Shown: positions 9,759 through 19,368, counted from the stretch's first letter. The stretch: DNA of 64,000 nt from Scleromatobacter humisilvae (GCF_023231945.1 NZ_JAJLJH010000002.1:785968-849967); one strand, 5' to 3'. Translations and numbers: made by a program. Notes: generated from the sequence alone by a model not told the origin.

Positions 9759-10005
9759 TCGAGGTGCTCCAACATGGATCGATGGAACGGATGATGGGCG
9801 TTCTGAAGGGCTGCTGTTCAGCCGAAAAGCGGGACGAAACCGCGGCAATCCCGACCCGGCGGCCGAGGTGTCGACCGCGTGCGGCCCCTGCCGGAAATGG
9901 CGGGCGAACGCGGCGCAGTTCCGCTCGTGGGCGCGACGTCGCGCTGGCAACATCGGCGGCAACACGTCGAAGGTCCGCGCGCGACCGCATCGAAAGGCAC
10001 GCCCC

Positions 10006-10989
10006 GTGAAAGTCTTCATCTACCACCAGTTCATCGCCAACCCGGCCATCGCGGAGCACAACGAGCGCCTGGCGGCGGCGAACCGCCTGGGCCAGCACCT
10101 GCAATACCTGCAGGACGTCTACGCGTGGTTCCGCGGCTTCGAGACCACCAACCCGGACGAGGCCGACTTCTTCTTCGTCCCGCTGTTCCTCGCCGGCTGG
10201 CAGTTCGCCAACCACGATCCGTCGGACTTCATCGGCATGTGCGCGCACGCCGGCCGCGGCCGCCACGTGCTGCTGTCCTCCGGCGACGTCGGCCAGCGCG
10301 CCGAGTCGCGCCACGAGCTCAGGCACGCCGGCCGCGCCTACGAGAAGAAGTACGCCTGGCTGGACGACCGCTTCATCCTGCTGGCGCTCGAATCGACGCC
10401 GCTGCTGCACAAGCAGGACATCGCCTTCCTGCCCTACGCGATCCGCGACATCGCCCCGCTGCACCTGCCACGCGACCTGTTCGCGTCCTTCATGGGCGCG
10501 ATGAGCTACTCGCTGCTGCCGCGCGAACACATTCGCGGGCACGTCATGCTGAACCTGAAGGCGCGCCACGAAGGCGATGCGCGGGTGTTGCTGGGCACGC
10601 CCGAGCAGGTCACCGCCGACCTGGGCCGCAAGCCGAGCTACGACGAGATCATGGCGCGCTCCGTCTTCACGCTATGCCCCGCCGGGTATGGCCGCTGGAG
10701 CTTCCGCTTCATCGAGGCGCTGCTGCACGGCTCGATTCCCGTGCTGCTGTGCGACGACTACGTGATGCCCTTCGCCGACCAGATCCGCTGGGACGACTAC
10801 TGCATCGTCGTGCCCGAGAAGGACGCGCTGTCCACCATCGACCTGCTGCGCTGCCTCCCCGTCGACGACGTGACGCGCCTGCAGGCCAACATCCTGCGCG
10901 ACCGCGAACGCTTCCTGCGGCCTGCGGTGCTGGCGGCGATCGGCCACCAGCTGGAGCGCCAGGCCGTGCGCGAGGTGGTCGCGGCCTGA
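10006..10989 (+). CDS. Exostosin-like glycosyltransferase (GT47)
   Basis: A 327-residue protein without signal peptide. The GTG at 10006 (preceded by GAAAGG) begins VKVFIYHQF, the usual N-terminus of exostosin-type proteins; upstream codons look non-coding. [14 protein letters not shown] near residue 55 and the C-terminal [20 protein letters not shown] followed by [13 protein letters not shown] are strong GT47 signatures. Plant and bacterial GT47 enzymes transfer xylose, galactose, arabinose or glucuronate from nucleotide donors. The divergent UDP-xylose synthase makes xylose a plausible donor here (inference). The gap 9759-10005 holds both start regions, but I see no convincing sigma-70 boxes. 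Confidence 0.85.
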   Translation: MKVFIYHQFIANPAIAEHNERLAAANRLGQHLQYLQDVYAWFRGFETTNPDEADFFFVPLFLAGWQFANHDPSDFIGMCAHAGRGRHVLLSSGDVGQRAESRHELRHAGRAYEKKYAWLDDRFILLALESTPLLHKQDIAFLPYAIRDIAPLHLPRDLFASFMGAMSYSLLPREHIRGHVMLNLKARHEGDARVLLGTPEQVTADLGRKPSYDEIMARSVFTLCPAGYGRWSFRFIEALLHGSIPVLLCDDYVMPFADQIRWDDYCIVVPEKDALSTIDLLRCLPVDDVTRLQANILRDRERFLRPAVLAAIGHQLERQAVREVVAA

Positions 10990-11101
10990 GGCCGCAAGCC
11001 CGTTCGCGGACCGCCGCAAGCGGGTGAAGCACCGGATGTCGGCGCGCGCCGGCCTTGGATACGCTACGGCATCGCCCCAGCGCTTGCCTCCGGAGAGTCC
11101 C

Positions 11102-11812
11102 ATGCGAACCAAGACCGCCCTGCGTTCCGCCATCCTCCTGTCGACGACGCTGGCCCTCGCCACCGCCGCATCGGCGGCCACCGAGCCCTATCCCGCCATG
11201 GCGCCGCTGGCGCAGTACCTGATGCCGCAGGACGACGAGGTCGCGCTCGCGCGCAGCGCCGCGCCCAAGGCCGTGTCGGACGACGCCGAGGTGATGGTGC
11301 TCACGAAACAGGGCTACGTCACGGTCGCCAAGGGCGGCAACGGCTTCCTTTGCCTCGTCGAACGCGGCTGGGCCGGCGACTCGAGCTTCGCCGACTTCTG
11401 GAACCCGAGGCAGCGTGCGCCGATCTGCTTCAACGCCGCCGCCGCCCGCAGCTACACGCCGATCTTCCTGATGAAGACCCGGCTGGCGCTCGAGGGCCGG
11501 TCGAAAAGGGAGATCGTCGACGCGACCTCGGCGGCGCTCGACAGCAAGCAGTTGCCGGAGCTCGCGCCCGGGGCGATGTGCTACATGATGTCGAAGCAGC
11601 AGTACCTCAACGACGAGGACAAGGCCTGGCGCCCGCACCTGATGTTCTTCGTGCCCGGCAGTGCCGCGAAGACCTGGGGCGCCAATGTGCCGGGCTCGCC
11701 GCTGATCGCGGCCGACGTGCCCGAAGAGCGCGTGACCATCATGATGATGGTGGCCGCGAAATGGTCCGACGGGACGCCGGCGACGGCGCCCGCGATGTCG
11801 ATGAATCATTGA
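11102..11812 (+). CDS. Secreted conserved hypothetical protein
   Basis: A 236-residue protein beginning with a clear Sec signal peptide (MRTKTALRSAILLSTTLALA, cleavage likely after ASAA). The ATG at 11102 has CGGAGAG just upstream; an in-frame ATG 78 bases earlier lacks a signal peptide and was rejected. The mature part contains GNGFLCLVERGWAGDSSFAD followed by FWNPRQRAPICFN, with three or four cysteines that could pair in the periplasm. I recognise this as a conserved hypothetical pattern but know no function. It follows the GT47 gene by 112 bases and may be independently expressed. Confidence 0.75.
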   Translation: MRTKTALRSAILLSTTLALATAASAATEPYPAMAPLAQYLMPQDDEVALARSAAPKAVSDDAEVMVLTKQGYVTVAKGGNGFLCLVERGWAGDSSFADFWNPRQRAPICFNAAAARSYTPIFLMKTRLALEGRSKREIVDATSAALDSKQLPELAPGAMCYMMSKQQYLNDEDKAWRPHLMFFVPGSAAKTWGANVPGSPLIAADVPEERVTIMMMVAAKWSDGTPATAPAMSMNH

Positions 11813-11948
11813 TGACCCCCTGACTCGCCGAAGGGCCGAGCCCGGAGGCGTTGAACCGCCCCGCACTCCCCGGGGCATCCACGCAGCGCACGGCGCCGAG
11901 CGCCGACACGCCGGGCGTGCGACATCCAACCACCTTCGGGAGTCAGAC

Positions 11949-12369
11949 ATGGGCACCGGTTCCAGGTCGCAGCGCAAGGCCTTCGGCCTCGCGTCGGTCG
12001 CGATCGCATGGGCCGGCGCCGACCAACATCGCCGACCCGAGCGGCTGGAGCGCGAAGACCACGCATGACGGCGCGGGCGACGGCTTCGCGATCCAGTGGA
12101 AGGCCGGCGCCGGCGCCCTGCTCGCGCCGGGCCAGTCGCTGGCCGGCTTCATGTTCGACAGCGACACACCTCGCCGGCCGAGATGATGGGCGACGGCGTC
12201 TTCTTTCCCGGCACGCCGGTGACGACCACCTTCGTCTACTCCGGCGCGCCGTTCTCCGACGCGGGCGTCGAGTTGCTGCTTGAGCCGTCGTTGCTGGCGC
12301 TGATGGGCCTGGGCGCGCTGGCGTTCGCGGCCAGGGCACGCGAGGCGGCGGACGCCGCGGGCCGTCTGA
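11949..12369 (+). pseudogene. Broken PEP-CTERM protein gene
   Basis: Three pieces of one typical PEP-CTERM protein appear in alternating frames. A signal-like start, MGTGSRSQRKAFGLASVAIA, begins at 11949. A middle piece, NIADPSGWSAKTTHDGAGDG and onward to FDSD, is in another frame and ends at a stop at 12184-12186. The C-terminal sorting segment LLEPSLLALMGLGALAFAAR is back in the first frame. The bulk of the mature domain between signal and middle piece is missing. At least two frameshifts plus an internal deletion make this a decayed gene; the usual VPEP is also degraded to LLEP. An intact PEP-CTERM gene lies convergently downstream. Confidence 0.75.
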
Positions 12370-12391
12370 GCGGCCGCGCGACCTCCAATGA

Positions 12392-12416
12392 AAAAGGCGC
12401 CACGACGGCGCCTTTT
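12392..12416. terminator. Bidirectional intrinsic terminator
   Basis: A perfect 10-bp inverted repeat AAAAGGCGCC / GGCGCCTTTT with a 5-base loop lies between the broken PEP-CTERM gene (plus) and the intact one (minus). It is A/T-flanked on both sides, so it can work in both directions. Confidence 0.85.
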
Positions 12417-12436
12417 CTGCATCGCGGCGAATCGCT

Positions 12437-13000
12437 TCAGCCGCGCTTCTGCTTGCGGCGCGCAGCGGCGAGCGCGACCAGGGCGATGCCGACGCCCGCG
12501 AGCGTGCCCGGTTCCGCCACGGTCGACACCGTCAGCTTGGCGCCACCGATGCCGGCGGGCAGGTGCGCCTGGCCTTCGTCCACGACGCCCGTGTAGTTGC
12601 CCGTCAGCAGGACGCCGCCCGTGCCGTAGATCTGCGGGCCGTAGAAGTCGAGCAGGGTCGTGGAGCCGGCGCCGGTGATCGTCACGTCGAACAGGCCGTC
12701 CTCGGACGTCGGATAGAAGGTGACGCCCGTGACGTTGCCGACCTTGACGCCGTTCAGCGTGAACAGGGCGTCGATCACCGACTGGATGCCGGCGCCTTGC
12801 GCGGTCGTCGGGCTCTGCACTTCGAACGACAACGCGTAGGCCTCGTTGGCCTTGCTGAGGCCCGTGGTCGGCGCGGAGGACGAATACGTGCCGTTCGCGG
12901 TGATCATGACCAGGGAAGCCGATGCGCTGCCCGCGAGGACGGACAGTGCGACGGGCAGGACCAGGCGGGTCAGCATCGTCTTGGTGGAAATGTTGAACAA
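12437..13000 (-). CDS. PEP-CTERM sorting-signal protein
   Basis: A 187-residue exported protein. An N-terminal signal peptide (RLVLPVALSVLAGSASAS) is followed by a Ser/Thr/Gly-rich mature domain. The C-terminus is a tripartite PEP-CTERM tag: VAEPGTLAG motif, hydrophobic helix VGIALVALAAA, and the basic tail RRKQKRG. The motif is a variant (AEPG rather than PEP). Such proteins are processed by exosortase (EpsH) and usually belong to exopolysaccharide-producing bacteria; no exosortase gene lies in this window. A CRP-type palindrome sits about 180 bases upstream. Function of the mature part is unknown. Confidence 0.85.
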   Translation of the reverse strand: MFNISTKTMLTRLVLPVALSVLAGSASASLVMITANGTYSSSAPTTGLSKANEAYALSFEVQSPTTAQGAGIQSVIDALFTLNGVKVGNVTGVTFYPTSEDGLFDVTITGAGSTTLLDFYGPQIYGTGGVLLTGNYTGVVDEGQAHLPAGIGGAKLTVSTVAEPGTLAGVGIALVALAAARRKQKRG

Positions 13001-13178
13001 GGGAGCTCCAATGAATTTGGGATTGGCTGAACAGGCGATCCGTGATTGGACGCCCGATAGCTAAAGCACGAACCGGGCCGGATTCCGATTGCCCTTTTGG
13101 ATCAACAACTTAGGGGGATAACCGCCAAATCGCTGTGTCCAAGTGTAAAAAAAGCTGACAACTGCCGAGACTCTTGAC

Positions 13179-13194
13179 TGTGATTTATGTCACA
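13179..13194. promoter_or_regulatory. CRP-like palindrome TGTGA-N6-TCACA
   Basis: The sequence TGTGATTTATGTCACA matches the core consensus of CRP/FNR-superfamily regulators exactly. It lies in the 251-bp gap upstream of the PEP-CTERM gene (start 13000) and downstream of the HlyD-type gene, so the PEP-CTERM gene is the only obvious target. The distance of about 180 bases is long for direct activation. The rest of 13001-13251 is comparatively AT-rich, as expected for a promoter region. Confidence 0.55.
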
Positions 13195-13251
13195 GACCGC
13201 GGATGGCGCCGAAATGCGACCGCCTCCCGGCGACCGCCCCGATCCGCGCCC

Positions 13252-14535
13252 TCAACGCTCACGGAACGCTTCCTTGGACTTCAGCATTGGCCGCAGCAGG
13301 AAGTTCAGCACCGAGCGCTCGCCGATGCGCACTTCCACGCTGCCGGTCATGCCGGGCAGCAGCGGCAGCGTCTTGCCCTTCTCGTGCAGCGTGTTGGCGT
13401 CCACGCGCAGCATCACGCGGTAGTAGGTCGGGTCGGCACTGCCGACGGGGCGGTCGGGGTCGCCGAGGGCGTCGGGGCTGATCGACTCGATGCGGCCGTC
13501 GATCGCGCCATACAGCGCGAAGTCATAGGCCGAGAGCTTGACCTTGGCGACCTGGCCCACCTGCAGGAAGCCGATCTCGCCCGGCTTGACGTGCGCCTCG
13601 ATCAGCGTGAGCTTGCCGATCGGCACGATCTCCATGATGGGCGCGCCGCCGCCGATCACGCCGCCGAGCGTGTTGATGCGGATGTTCTTGACGATGCCGC
13701 GCACCGGCGACTTGATCTTCGTGCGCTCGAGCACGTCCTGGCGGCCGGCCTGCTGCTCCTGGAGCGCGGCGAGCTCTGTCTTCAACTTGGCGAGCTCGCT
13801 GCTGGCGTCCTGGCGGAACCGGTTCATGCGGTCTTCCGTCTGCAGCGACATCTCGTTGATCTGGCGCCGCAGGTGCAGCACTTCCACCTCGGACAGCAGG
13901 CCCTTGGCCGACATCGCCTCCGACATCTGCAGCTCGCGGCGCAGCATGTCGATGCCGCGGGCGTTGGAGCCGGCGGCGTCGTCGTTGGCGCGCTTGCGGG
14001 CGAGGTAGGACTCGCGCTCGCTCTCCGCGACGTCGGGCGCGGCCTCGACCTCGGCCGGGAACGCCAGCGGGCGACCCATGGCCTCGGCCGTCAGCCGCGC
14101 GATCTGAGCCTTCAGCGCGATCATCTTGGTCTCGCCTTCGGCCTGCTGCGCCTGGAAGCGGGTCGGGTCGAGCTCGGCGAGATCCTGGCCCTCCTCCACC
14201 TGCTCGCCTTCCTTGACGAACAGCTCGCGCAGGATGCCGCCTTCGAGGCTGGCGATGACCTGCTCGCGGCCCTCGGGCACGACGCGGGCATCGGCCTTGG
14301 TGACCTCGTCGACTCGCGCCACCGACGCCCACGTCAGCGCGGAGGCCAGCGTCGCGGCCATCAGGTAGAGCACCCACGAGACATGCGGCGCCGCCTCGAC
14401 GACCTGCGCCGCGCGCACGCCGCTCATGAAGGCGGCGTCGCCGCGGCGCGCGCGGCCACCCATCTGGGGCACGGCCAGCGCGGGCTCGGGCGCCTTCAGG
14501 AACGGCAGCTTGAACGGGAGGCTGAAGCGGGGCAT
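13252..14535 (-). CDS. HlyD-family membrane fusion protein of type I secretion
   Basis: A 427-residue periplasmic adaptor. A cytosolic N-terminus of about 50 residues precedes one membrane helix (VSWVLYLMAATLASALTW). Next come the first half of a lipoyl-like domain (EGGILRELFVKEGEQVEEGQ), a long coiled coil (about residues 130-280), and the second half-lipoyl and beta-barrel region (SPVRGIVKNIRINTLGGVIG, HVKPGEIGFLQVGQ). This order is that of HlyD/LapC proteins bridging the ABC exporter and a TolC channel. It starts 21 bases after the stop of the ABC exporter gene, in one operon with it. Confidence 0.92.
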   Translation of the reverse strand: MPRFSLPFKLPFLKAPEPALAVPQMGGRARRGDAAFMSGVRAAQVVEAAPHVSWVLYLMAATLASALTWASVARVDEVTKADARVVPEGREQVIASLEGGILRELFVKEGEQVEEGQDLAELDPTRFQAQQAEGETKMIALKAQIARLTAEAMGRPLAFPAEVEAAPDVAESERESYLARKRANDDAAGSNARGIDMLRRELQMSEAMSAKGLLSEVEVLHLRRQINEMSLQTEDRMNRFRQDASSELAKLKTELAALQEQQAGRQDVLERTKIKSPVRGIVKNIRINTLGGVIGGGAPIMEIVPIGKLTLIEAHVKPGEIGFLQVGQVAKVKLSAYDFALYGAIDGRIESISPDALGDPDRPVGSADPTYYRVMLRVDANTLHEKGKTLPLLPGMTGSVEVRIGERSVLNFLLRPMLKSKEAFRER

Positions 14536-14556
14536 CGTGGTCGACCCACAGGCGCG

Positions 14557-16926
14557 TCAGGCGGCCTGCGCCCTTTCCATGGCCGGCGGCGCGGGCTGGC
14601 GCTGCACAGGCTGTTCGGCGGACGGGCGCTGCTGCGGCAGCTGCTGCTGGCCGGGCGGCTTGATGCCGGACAGCGCGGCCAGCACCGCGGCCTTCGGGCC
14701 GTCGAGCACCACCTTGCCGCCGTCGACCACCATCACGCGGTCGACCAGCTCCAGCACCGCGGGACGGTGCGTGACCATGATCAGCGTGCGCGTGCCCGCA
14801 GCTTCCTTGAGCTGGCGCAGGAACATGACTTCGGACTGCGCGTCCATCGAGCTGGTGGGCTCGTCCATCAACAGGATCTGCGGCTTGGTGATCAGGCAGC
14901 GCGCGAGCGCGACGAGCTGGCGCTGGCCGCCGGACAGCAGGCCGCCCATCTCGCCCACCGACAGCTCCCAGCCCTGCGGATGCCCGGCCACGACGCGATC
15001 GAGACCCGTGACCTTGGCCACCTCGGCGAGCTTGGCGGCGTCGAGCTGCGGGCGGCCCATCATCACGTTGTCGCGCAGCGTCCCCTTGAACAGGCGCGGC
15101 TCCTGCGAGACGAAACCCACGCGCATGCGGTAGTCGGCCGGGTCGATCTGGCGCAGGTCGAGGCCGTCGACGTCGACGAAGCCCTCGCTCGGCTGATAGA
15201 GGCCCGCCATCAGGCGCAGGATGGTGGACTTGCCGCTGCCGATGCGCCCGAGGATCGCGATGCGCTCGCCCGCGTTGACCTTGACGGTCACGTTCTTCAA
15301 CACGCGCGGCGCGGCAGCGTCGGTCGTCTGCGGGTAGGCGAAGCTCAGGTCGTTGAGGCCGATCTGGCCGGTGACGCGATGGCCGGTCACGTAGGCGCGG
15401 CCGTTCTCGCGCTCGCTCGGCTCGGCCATCATCTTGTCGAGCGACACCATCGCCGCACGCGCGCCCTGGTAGCGCGAGGCCAGGCTGACGACGCTGTTGA
15501 CCGGCATCACCGCGCGGCCCGCGTACATCACGGCGCCGATCAGCGCGCCGCCGGTCACGACGCCGTCGTGGATCAGGTACACGCCCCACACCAGCATCAC
15601 CAGCGTGATCAGCTGCTGCGAGACGCTGGAGATGTTGTTGGTCCAGCCCATCATCCAGCGCGACATCAGGCCGGCCTCGGCGGCGGCGGCGTTGGCGTTC
15701 TCGAAGCGGTGCAGGAAGCGGCCTTGCGCGCCCACGGCCTTGAGGTCCTCGAGGCCTTCGACGGCCTCGACGATCACGCCCTGCAGGTCGGCCTGGTGCG
15801 CCAGGCTCGCGCGCATCGCGCGGCGCAGGCGGCTCTGCACCGTCAACGCCAGCGTGATCAGCATCGGGATCGCCATCACCAGCACCCAGCCGAGCGGGCC
15901 GCCGATGACGAAGGTCATGGCCACGTACATCGCGATGAACGGCACGTCGCTGACCGCCGACAGCGTCGCGCCGGCGAAGAACTCGCGCACGATCTCGATC
16001 TGCGCGATGTGGTGCGCGTAGTTGCCGGCGGACTCCGGGCGGTGCTCCATGCGCACGCCCAGCGTCTGGCGGAACAGCAGCGAGCCGATGATGAGGTCGG
16101 CCTTCTTGCCGGCAGTGTCGATCAGGTGGCTGCGCAGCTGGCGCGAGACCAGGTCGAAGATCAGCGCGATCAGCGAGCCGGCGGCCAGCGCCCACAGCGT
16201 CACGAAGCCCTGGTGCGGGATGACCTTGTCGTAGATCACCGACGTGACGAGGCCGGTGACCAGCATCAGCACGTTGCTCAGGAGCGCGGCGATCATCGCC
16301 GAGCGGTAGTAGGGGATGAAGCGGCGCAGCGTGCCCCACAGCCAGTGGCCGTTCGGGTTCAGCAGCGCCTGCTCGCGGCCGGCCTGGCCGTGCGCCAGTT
16401 CGGGCAGCGGCGTGGCCACCAGCGCGAAGCCGAGGTACTCCTGCTCCAGCTCGGCCTCGGTCGCCTGGCAGGTGTGGAATTCCTGCCCGGGCATCACGAT
16501 CTCGCACACCGGCGACTGGCCGCGCGGGGTGTCGAGGCGGCGCGCCAGCACGCAGGCGTCGCCGTTCTTCAGCAGCAGGATGGCGGGCAGCAGCAGCGCG
16601 TGGATGTCGCCGATGTCGCGTTGCATCAGGCCCGCGTTGTAGCCGGCCGCCCGCATCACGCGCACGGCCTGGTCGGGATTGAGCAGGCCATCGATGGGCA
16701 TGCCGTCGAGCAGCGAATCGGCCGACCGCTCCTTGCCGTGGTGCCGGGTCAGGTAGACCATCGAGTGCAGCAAGGCGTCGTGGTCGACGCCGATCGCGTC
16801 GAGCTCGGGGATCGCGTCGACGGCGCCCTCTTCCTGCAGATTCGGGCGCGCGCCCGCCGGCACGCCGCCGCCTTCGCGGGGAGAGCCGGATTCGAAATCC
16901 AGGAAGGGATCCTGACGGTCGCTCAT
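14557..16926 (-). CDS. LapB-like type I secretion ABC transporter with degenerate C39 domain
   Basis: A 789-residue inner-membrane exporter. Residues 45-175 form a C39-peptidase-like domain whose catalytic cysteine segment is replaced (HDALLHSMVYLTRHHGKERS), so it should bind rather than cleave substrate, as in RTX exporters. Transmembrane helices span about 205-480. The nucleotide-binding domain has Walker A GRIGSGKST (560-568), signature LSGGQRQ (664-670), Walker B ILLMDEP (684-690) and H-loop His720. The C-terminal 30 residues are Gln/Pro-rich. It heads an operon with the HlyD-type gene. An inverted repeat GCATCG-N6-CGATGC (17002-17019) lies 75 bases before the start and may be regulatory. 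Confidence 0.93.
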   Translation of the reverse strand: MSDRQDPFLDFESGSPREGGGVPAGARPNLQEEGAVDAIPELDAIGVDHDALLHSMVYLTRHHGKERSADSLLDGMPIDGLLNPDQAVRVMRAAGYNAGLMQRDIGDIHALLLPAILLLKNGDACVLARRLDTPRGQSPVCEIVMPGQEFHTCQATEAELEQEYLGFALVATPLPELAHGQAGREQALLNPNGHWLWGTLRRFIPYYRSAMIAALLSNVLMLVTGLVTSVIYDKVIPHQGFVTLWALAAGSLIALIFDLVSRQLRSHLIDTAGKKADLIIGSLLFRQTLGVRMEHRPESAGNYAHHIAQIEIVREFFAGATLSAVSDVPFIAMYVAMTFVIGGPLGWVLVMAIPMLITLALTVQSRLRRAMRASLAHQADLQGVIVEAVEGLEDLKAVGAQGRFLHRFENANAAAAEAGLMSRWMMGWTNNISSVSQQLITLVMLVWGVYLIHDGVVTGGALIGAVMYAGRAVMPVNSVVSLASRYQGARAAMVSLDKMMAEPSERENGRAYVTGHRVTGQIGLNDLSFAYPQTTDAAAPRVLKNVTVKVNAGERIAILGRIGSGKSTILRLMAGLYQPSEGFVDVDGLDLRQIDPADYRMRVGFVSQEPRLFKGTLRDNVMMGRPQLDAAKLAEVAKVTGLDRVVAGHPQGWELSVGEMGGLLSGGQRQLVALARCLITKPQILLMDEPTSSMDAQSEVMFLRQLKEAAGTRTLIMVTHRPAVLELVDRVMVVDGGKVVLDGPKAAVLAALSGIKPPGQQQLPQQRPSAEQPVQRQPAPPAMERAQAA

Positions 16927-17083
16927 GGGGACGTCAGGCGTCGAGCAACCGGCAGGTCGGGGAGGCGTTCATCGCGGACTTCTCGATTGGGAGATTCGGT
17001 TGCATCGATTCTGCGATGCCGTCCAGCTTCCCATTGACCGCATCAGCCGGGTCAACCCCGCCCTATTCATCCCTCCAAAATGC

Positions 17084-17108
17084 AAAAGGCCCCGCCGGGC
17101 GGGGCCTT
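17084..17108 (-). terminator. Intrinsic terminator of rnr
   Basis: An 8-bp GC-rich stem AAGGCCCC/GGGGCCTT with loop GCCGGGC is followed on the minus strand by TTTTGCA. It lies 23 bases after the rnr stop codon. Confidence 0.85.
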
Positions 17109-17130
17109 GCTGCCGAGCTGCCGAAGCGCG

Positions 17131-19368
17131 TCAGCGCTTGGATCGCTTGGACGCCGGCTTGGCGCCGCGCGACGCCGTCTTGGTGATCGCCGGCCGATGC
17201 GCGACGCCGGGGGCGCCGCCCGTCTTGGGCTTGCGGCCGGCACGCTTGACCTGGCGATCCTGCGCCTCCACCGACGCCAGTTGCTCGGCGGCAGTCGGCG
17301 CCGAGCCGCGCTGCGCCGGCTCGGTCTTGCGGCCGCGGCCCAGCAGGCGCTCGCCCTCGGCCTCGCGCACGATGCGGAAGTCGATCTTGCGGCCGTCGAG
17401 GTCGACCCGGCTGACCTGCACCCGCACCCGCGCGCCGATCGCATAGCGGATGCCCGTGCGCTCGCCGCGCAGCTCCTGGCGCACCTCGTCGAACTTGAAG
17501 TACTCGCCGCCGAGCTCGGTGATGTGCACCAGGCCCTCGACGTAGAGCGTGTCGAGCGTGACGAACAGCCCGAAGGTCGTGGCCGCGCTGACGGTGCCGG
17601 AGAACTCCTCGCCCAGGCGCTCGCGCATGAAGCGGCACTTGAGCCAGGCCTCGACATCGCGCGAGGCCTCGTCGGCGCGGCGCTCGTTGGCGCTGCAGTG
17701 CTCGCCGGCCGAGACCCAGTGCGCCATCTCGGACTCGCCCGTCTTGCCCGCCGCACGCGAGCTCTTGCGCGCGCCCGCGCTCGCCGAGGTCTCGACCTCC
17801 GGCGCATGCAGGTGATAGCGCCTGCCCTGGAGCAGCGCCTTGATCACGCGGTGCACCAGCAGGTCGGGGTAGCGGCGGATCGGGCTCGTGAAGTGCGCGT
17901 AGGCCTCGTAGGCGAGGCCGAAGTGGCCGCTGTTCTTGGGCGTGTAGATCGCCTGCTGCATCGAGCGCAGAAGCATCGAGTGGATCTGCTGCGCGTCGAC
18001 GCGATCCTTGGTGGCCTGCGCCAGCGCCTGGTATTCGGCCGGCTTCGGGTCGTCGCTGATCGACAGCCCCAGGCCCAGCGCCTTCAGGTAGTTCTGCAGC
18101 GTGATCTTCTTCTCGGGCGTCGGGCCCTCGTGCACGCGGAACAGCGCCGGGTGCTCATGCAGCGCGATGAAGTCGGCGGCGCAGACGTTGGCCGCCAGCA
18201 TCGCCTCCTCGATCAGCTTGTGCGCGTCGTTGCGCGTGCGCGGCACGATGCGCTCGATGCGGCCGTTGTCGTCGCAGATGATCTGCGTCTCGGTGGTCTC
18301 GAAGTCGATCGCGCCGCGGCGCGTGCGCGCCTTCAGCAGCGCGCGGTAGACGTCGTGCAGGTTGAGCAGGTGCGGCACCAGCTCGGCGCGCTCGGCGGCC
18401 TCGGGGCCGCGCGTGTTGCCCAGCACGGCGGCGACCTCGGTGTACGTGAGGCGCGCGTGCGAGTTGATGACGGCCGGATAGAACTGGTACGCGCCCTGCT
18501 CGCCGTCTTCGCCGATCAGCATGTCGCACACCATCGAGAGGCGGTTTTCCTCCGGGTTGAGCGAGCACAGGCCGTTCGAGAGCTTCTCGGGCAGCATCGG
18601 GATCACGCGGCGCGGGAAGTAGACCGAGGTCGCGCGCTCGTAGGCGTCGTTGTCCAACGCCTCGCCCGGCTTGACGTAGTGGCTGACGTCGGCGATCGCG
18701 ACGATCAGGCGCCAGCCGCTGAACGCGTTCTTGCCGCGGCCCGACTTGTGGGGCTCGCAGTAGACGGCGTCGTCGAAGTCGCGCGCGTCCTCGCCGTCGA
18801 TGGTGACGAGCGGGACGTCGGTCAGGTTGATGCGGCCCTTCATGTCGACCGCGCGCACGTGGTCGGGCAGCTTGGCCGTCTGGGCCAGCGTCTCGGCCGA
18901 GAAGCGATACGGCACCTCGTATTTGCGGACGGCGATCTCGATCTCCATCCCGGGATCGTCGATCTCGCCCAGCACCTCGGTGATGCGGCCCACCGGCTGC
19001 GAATACATCGACGGCGGCTCGGTGAGTTCCACCGCCACCACCTGGCCGGCGACCGCGGAGGCCGTGGCGTTCTTCGGGATCAGGATGTCCTGGCCGTAGC
19101 GCCTGTCTTCCGGAGCGACCAGCCAGGCGCCGCCTTCGTTGAGCAGGCGGCCGATGATCGGAGCCTTGCGGCGTTCGACGATCTCCAGGATGCGCCCCTC
19201 GGGCCGCCCCTTGCGGTCGAATCGCACGAGCCGCACCTTGACGCGGTCGCGGTGCAGCACGGAACGCATCTCCTGCTGCGAGATGTAGACGTCGGGCTCG
19301 CCGTCGTCGCGCTTGACGAACCCGTGTCCGTCGCGGTGGCCGAACACCACACCCTCGGCTTCACCCAT
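17131..19368 (-). CDS. rnr: Ribonuclease R
   Basis: A 745-residue 3'-5' exoribonuclease that degrades structured RNA. After an N-terminal cold-shock-type region (VVFGHRDGHGFVKRDDGEPD) comes the RNB catalytic domain with TIDGEDARDFDDAVY, whose aspartates bind the metal. It also has GLAYEAYAHFTSPIRRYPDL and an S1 domain (EEFSGTVSAATTFGLFVTLD). The C-terminus is Lys/Arg-rich. Family members usually carry an extra N-terminal helix-turn-helix of 60-80 residues; here the protein begins at the first OB fold. I chose the ATG at 19368 over a TTG one codon earlier. The frame stays open upstream into the tRNA, but that stretch does not resemble the HTH. Confidence 0.93.
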   Translation of the reverse strand: MGEAEGVVFGHRDGHGFVKRDDGEPDVYISQQEMRSVLHRDRVKVRLVRFDRKGRPEGRILEIVERRKAPIIGRLLNEGGAWLVAPEDRRYGQDILIPKNATASAVAGQVVAVELTEPPSMYSQPVGRITEVLGEIDDPGMEIEIAVRKYEVPYRFSAETLAQTAKLPDHVRAVDMKGRINLTDVPLVTIDGEDARDFDDAVYCEPHKSGRGKNAFSGWRLIVAIADVSHYVKPGEALDNDAYERATSVYFPRRVIPMLPEKLSNGLCSLNPEENRLSMVCDMLIGEDGEQGAYQFYPAVINSHARLTYTEVAAVLGNTRGPEAAERAELVPHLLNLHDVYRALLKARTRRGAIDFETTETQIICDDNGRIERIVPRTRNDAHKLIEEAMLAANVCAADFIALHEHPALFRVHEGPTPEKKITLQNYLKALGLGLSISDDPKPAEYQALAQATKDRVDAQQIHSMLLRSMQQAIYTPKNSGHFGLAYEAYAHFTSPIRRYPDLLVHRVIKALLQGRRYHLHAPEVETSASAGARKSSRAAGKTGESEMAHWVSAGEHCSANERRADEASRDVEAWLKCRFMRERLGEEFSGTVSAATTFGLFVTLDTLYVEGLVHITELGGEYFKFDEVRQELRGERTGIRYAIGARVRVQVSRVDLDGRKIDFRIVREAEGERLLGRGRKTEPAQRGSAPTAAEQLASVEAQDRQVKRAGRKPKTGGAPGVAHRPAITKTASRGAKPASKRSKR

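Noticed and set aside
13174..17037. A 1287-codon plus-strand open frame
   Set aside because: Antisense shadow of the HlyD and ABC exporter genes; no family resemblance and biased composition.
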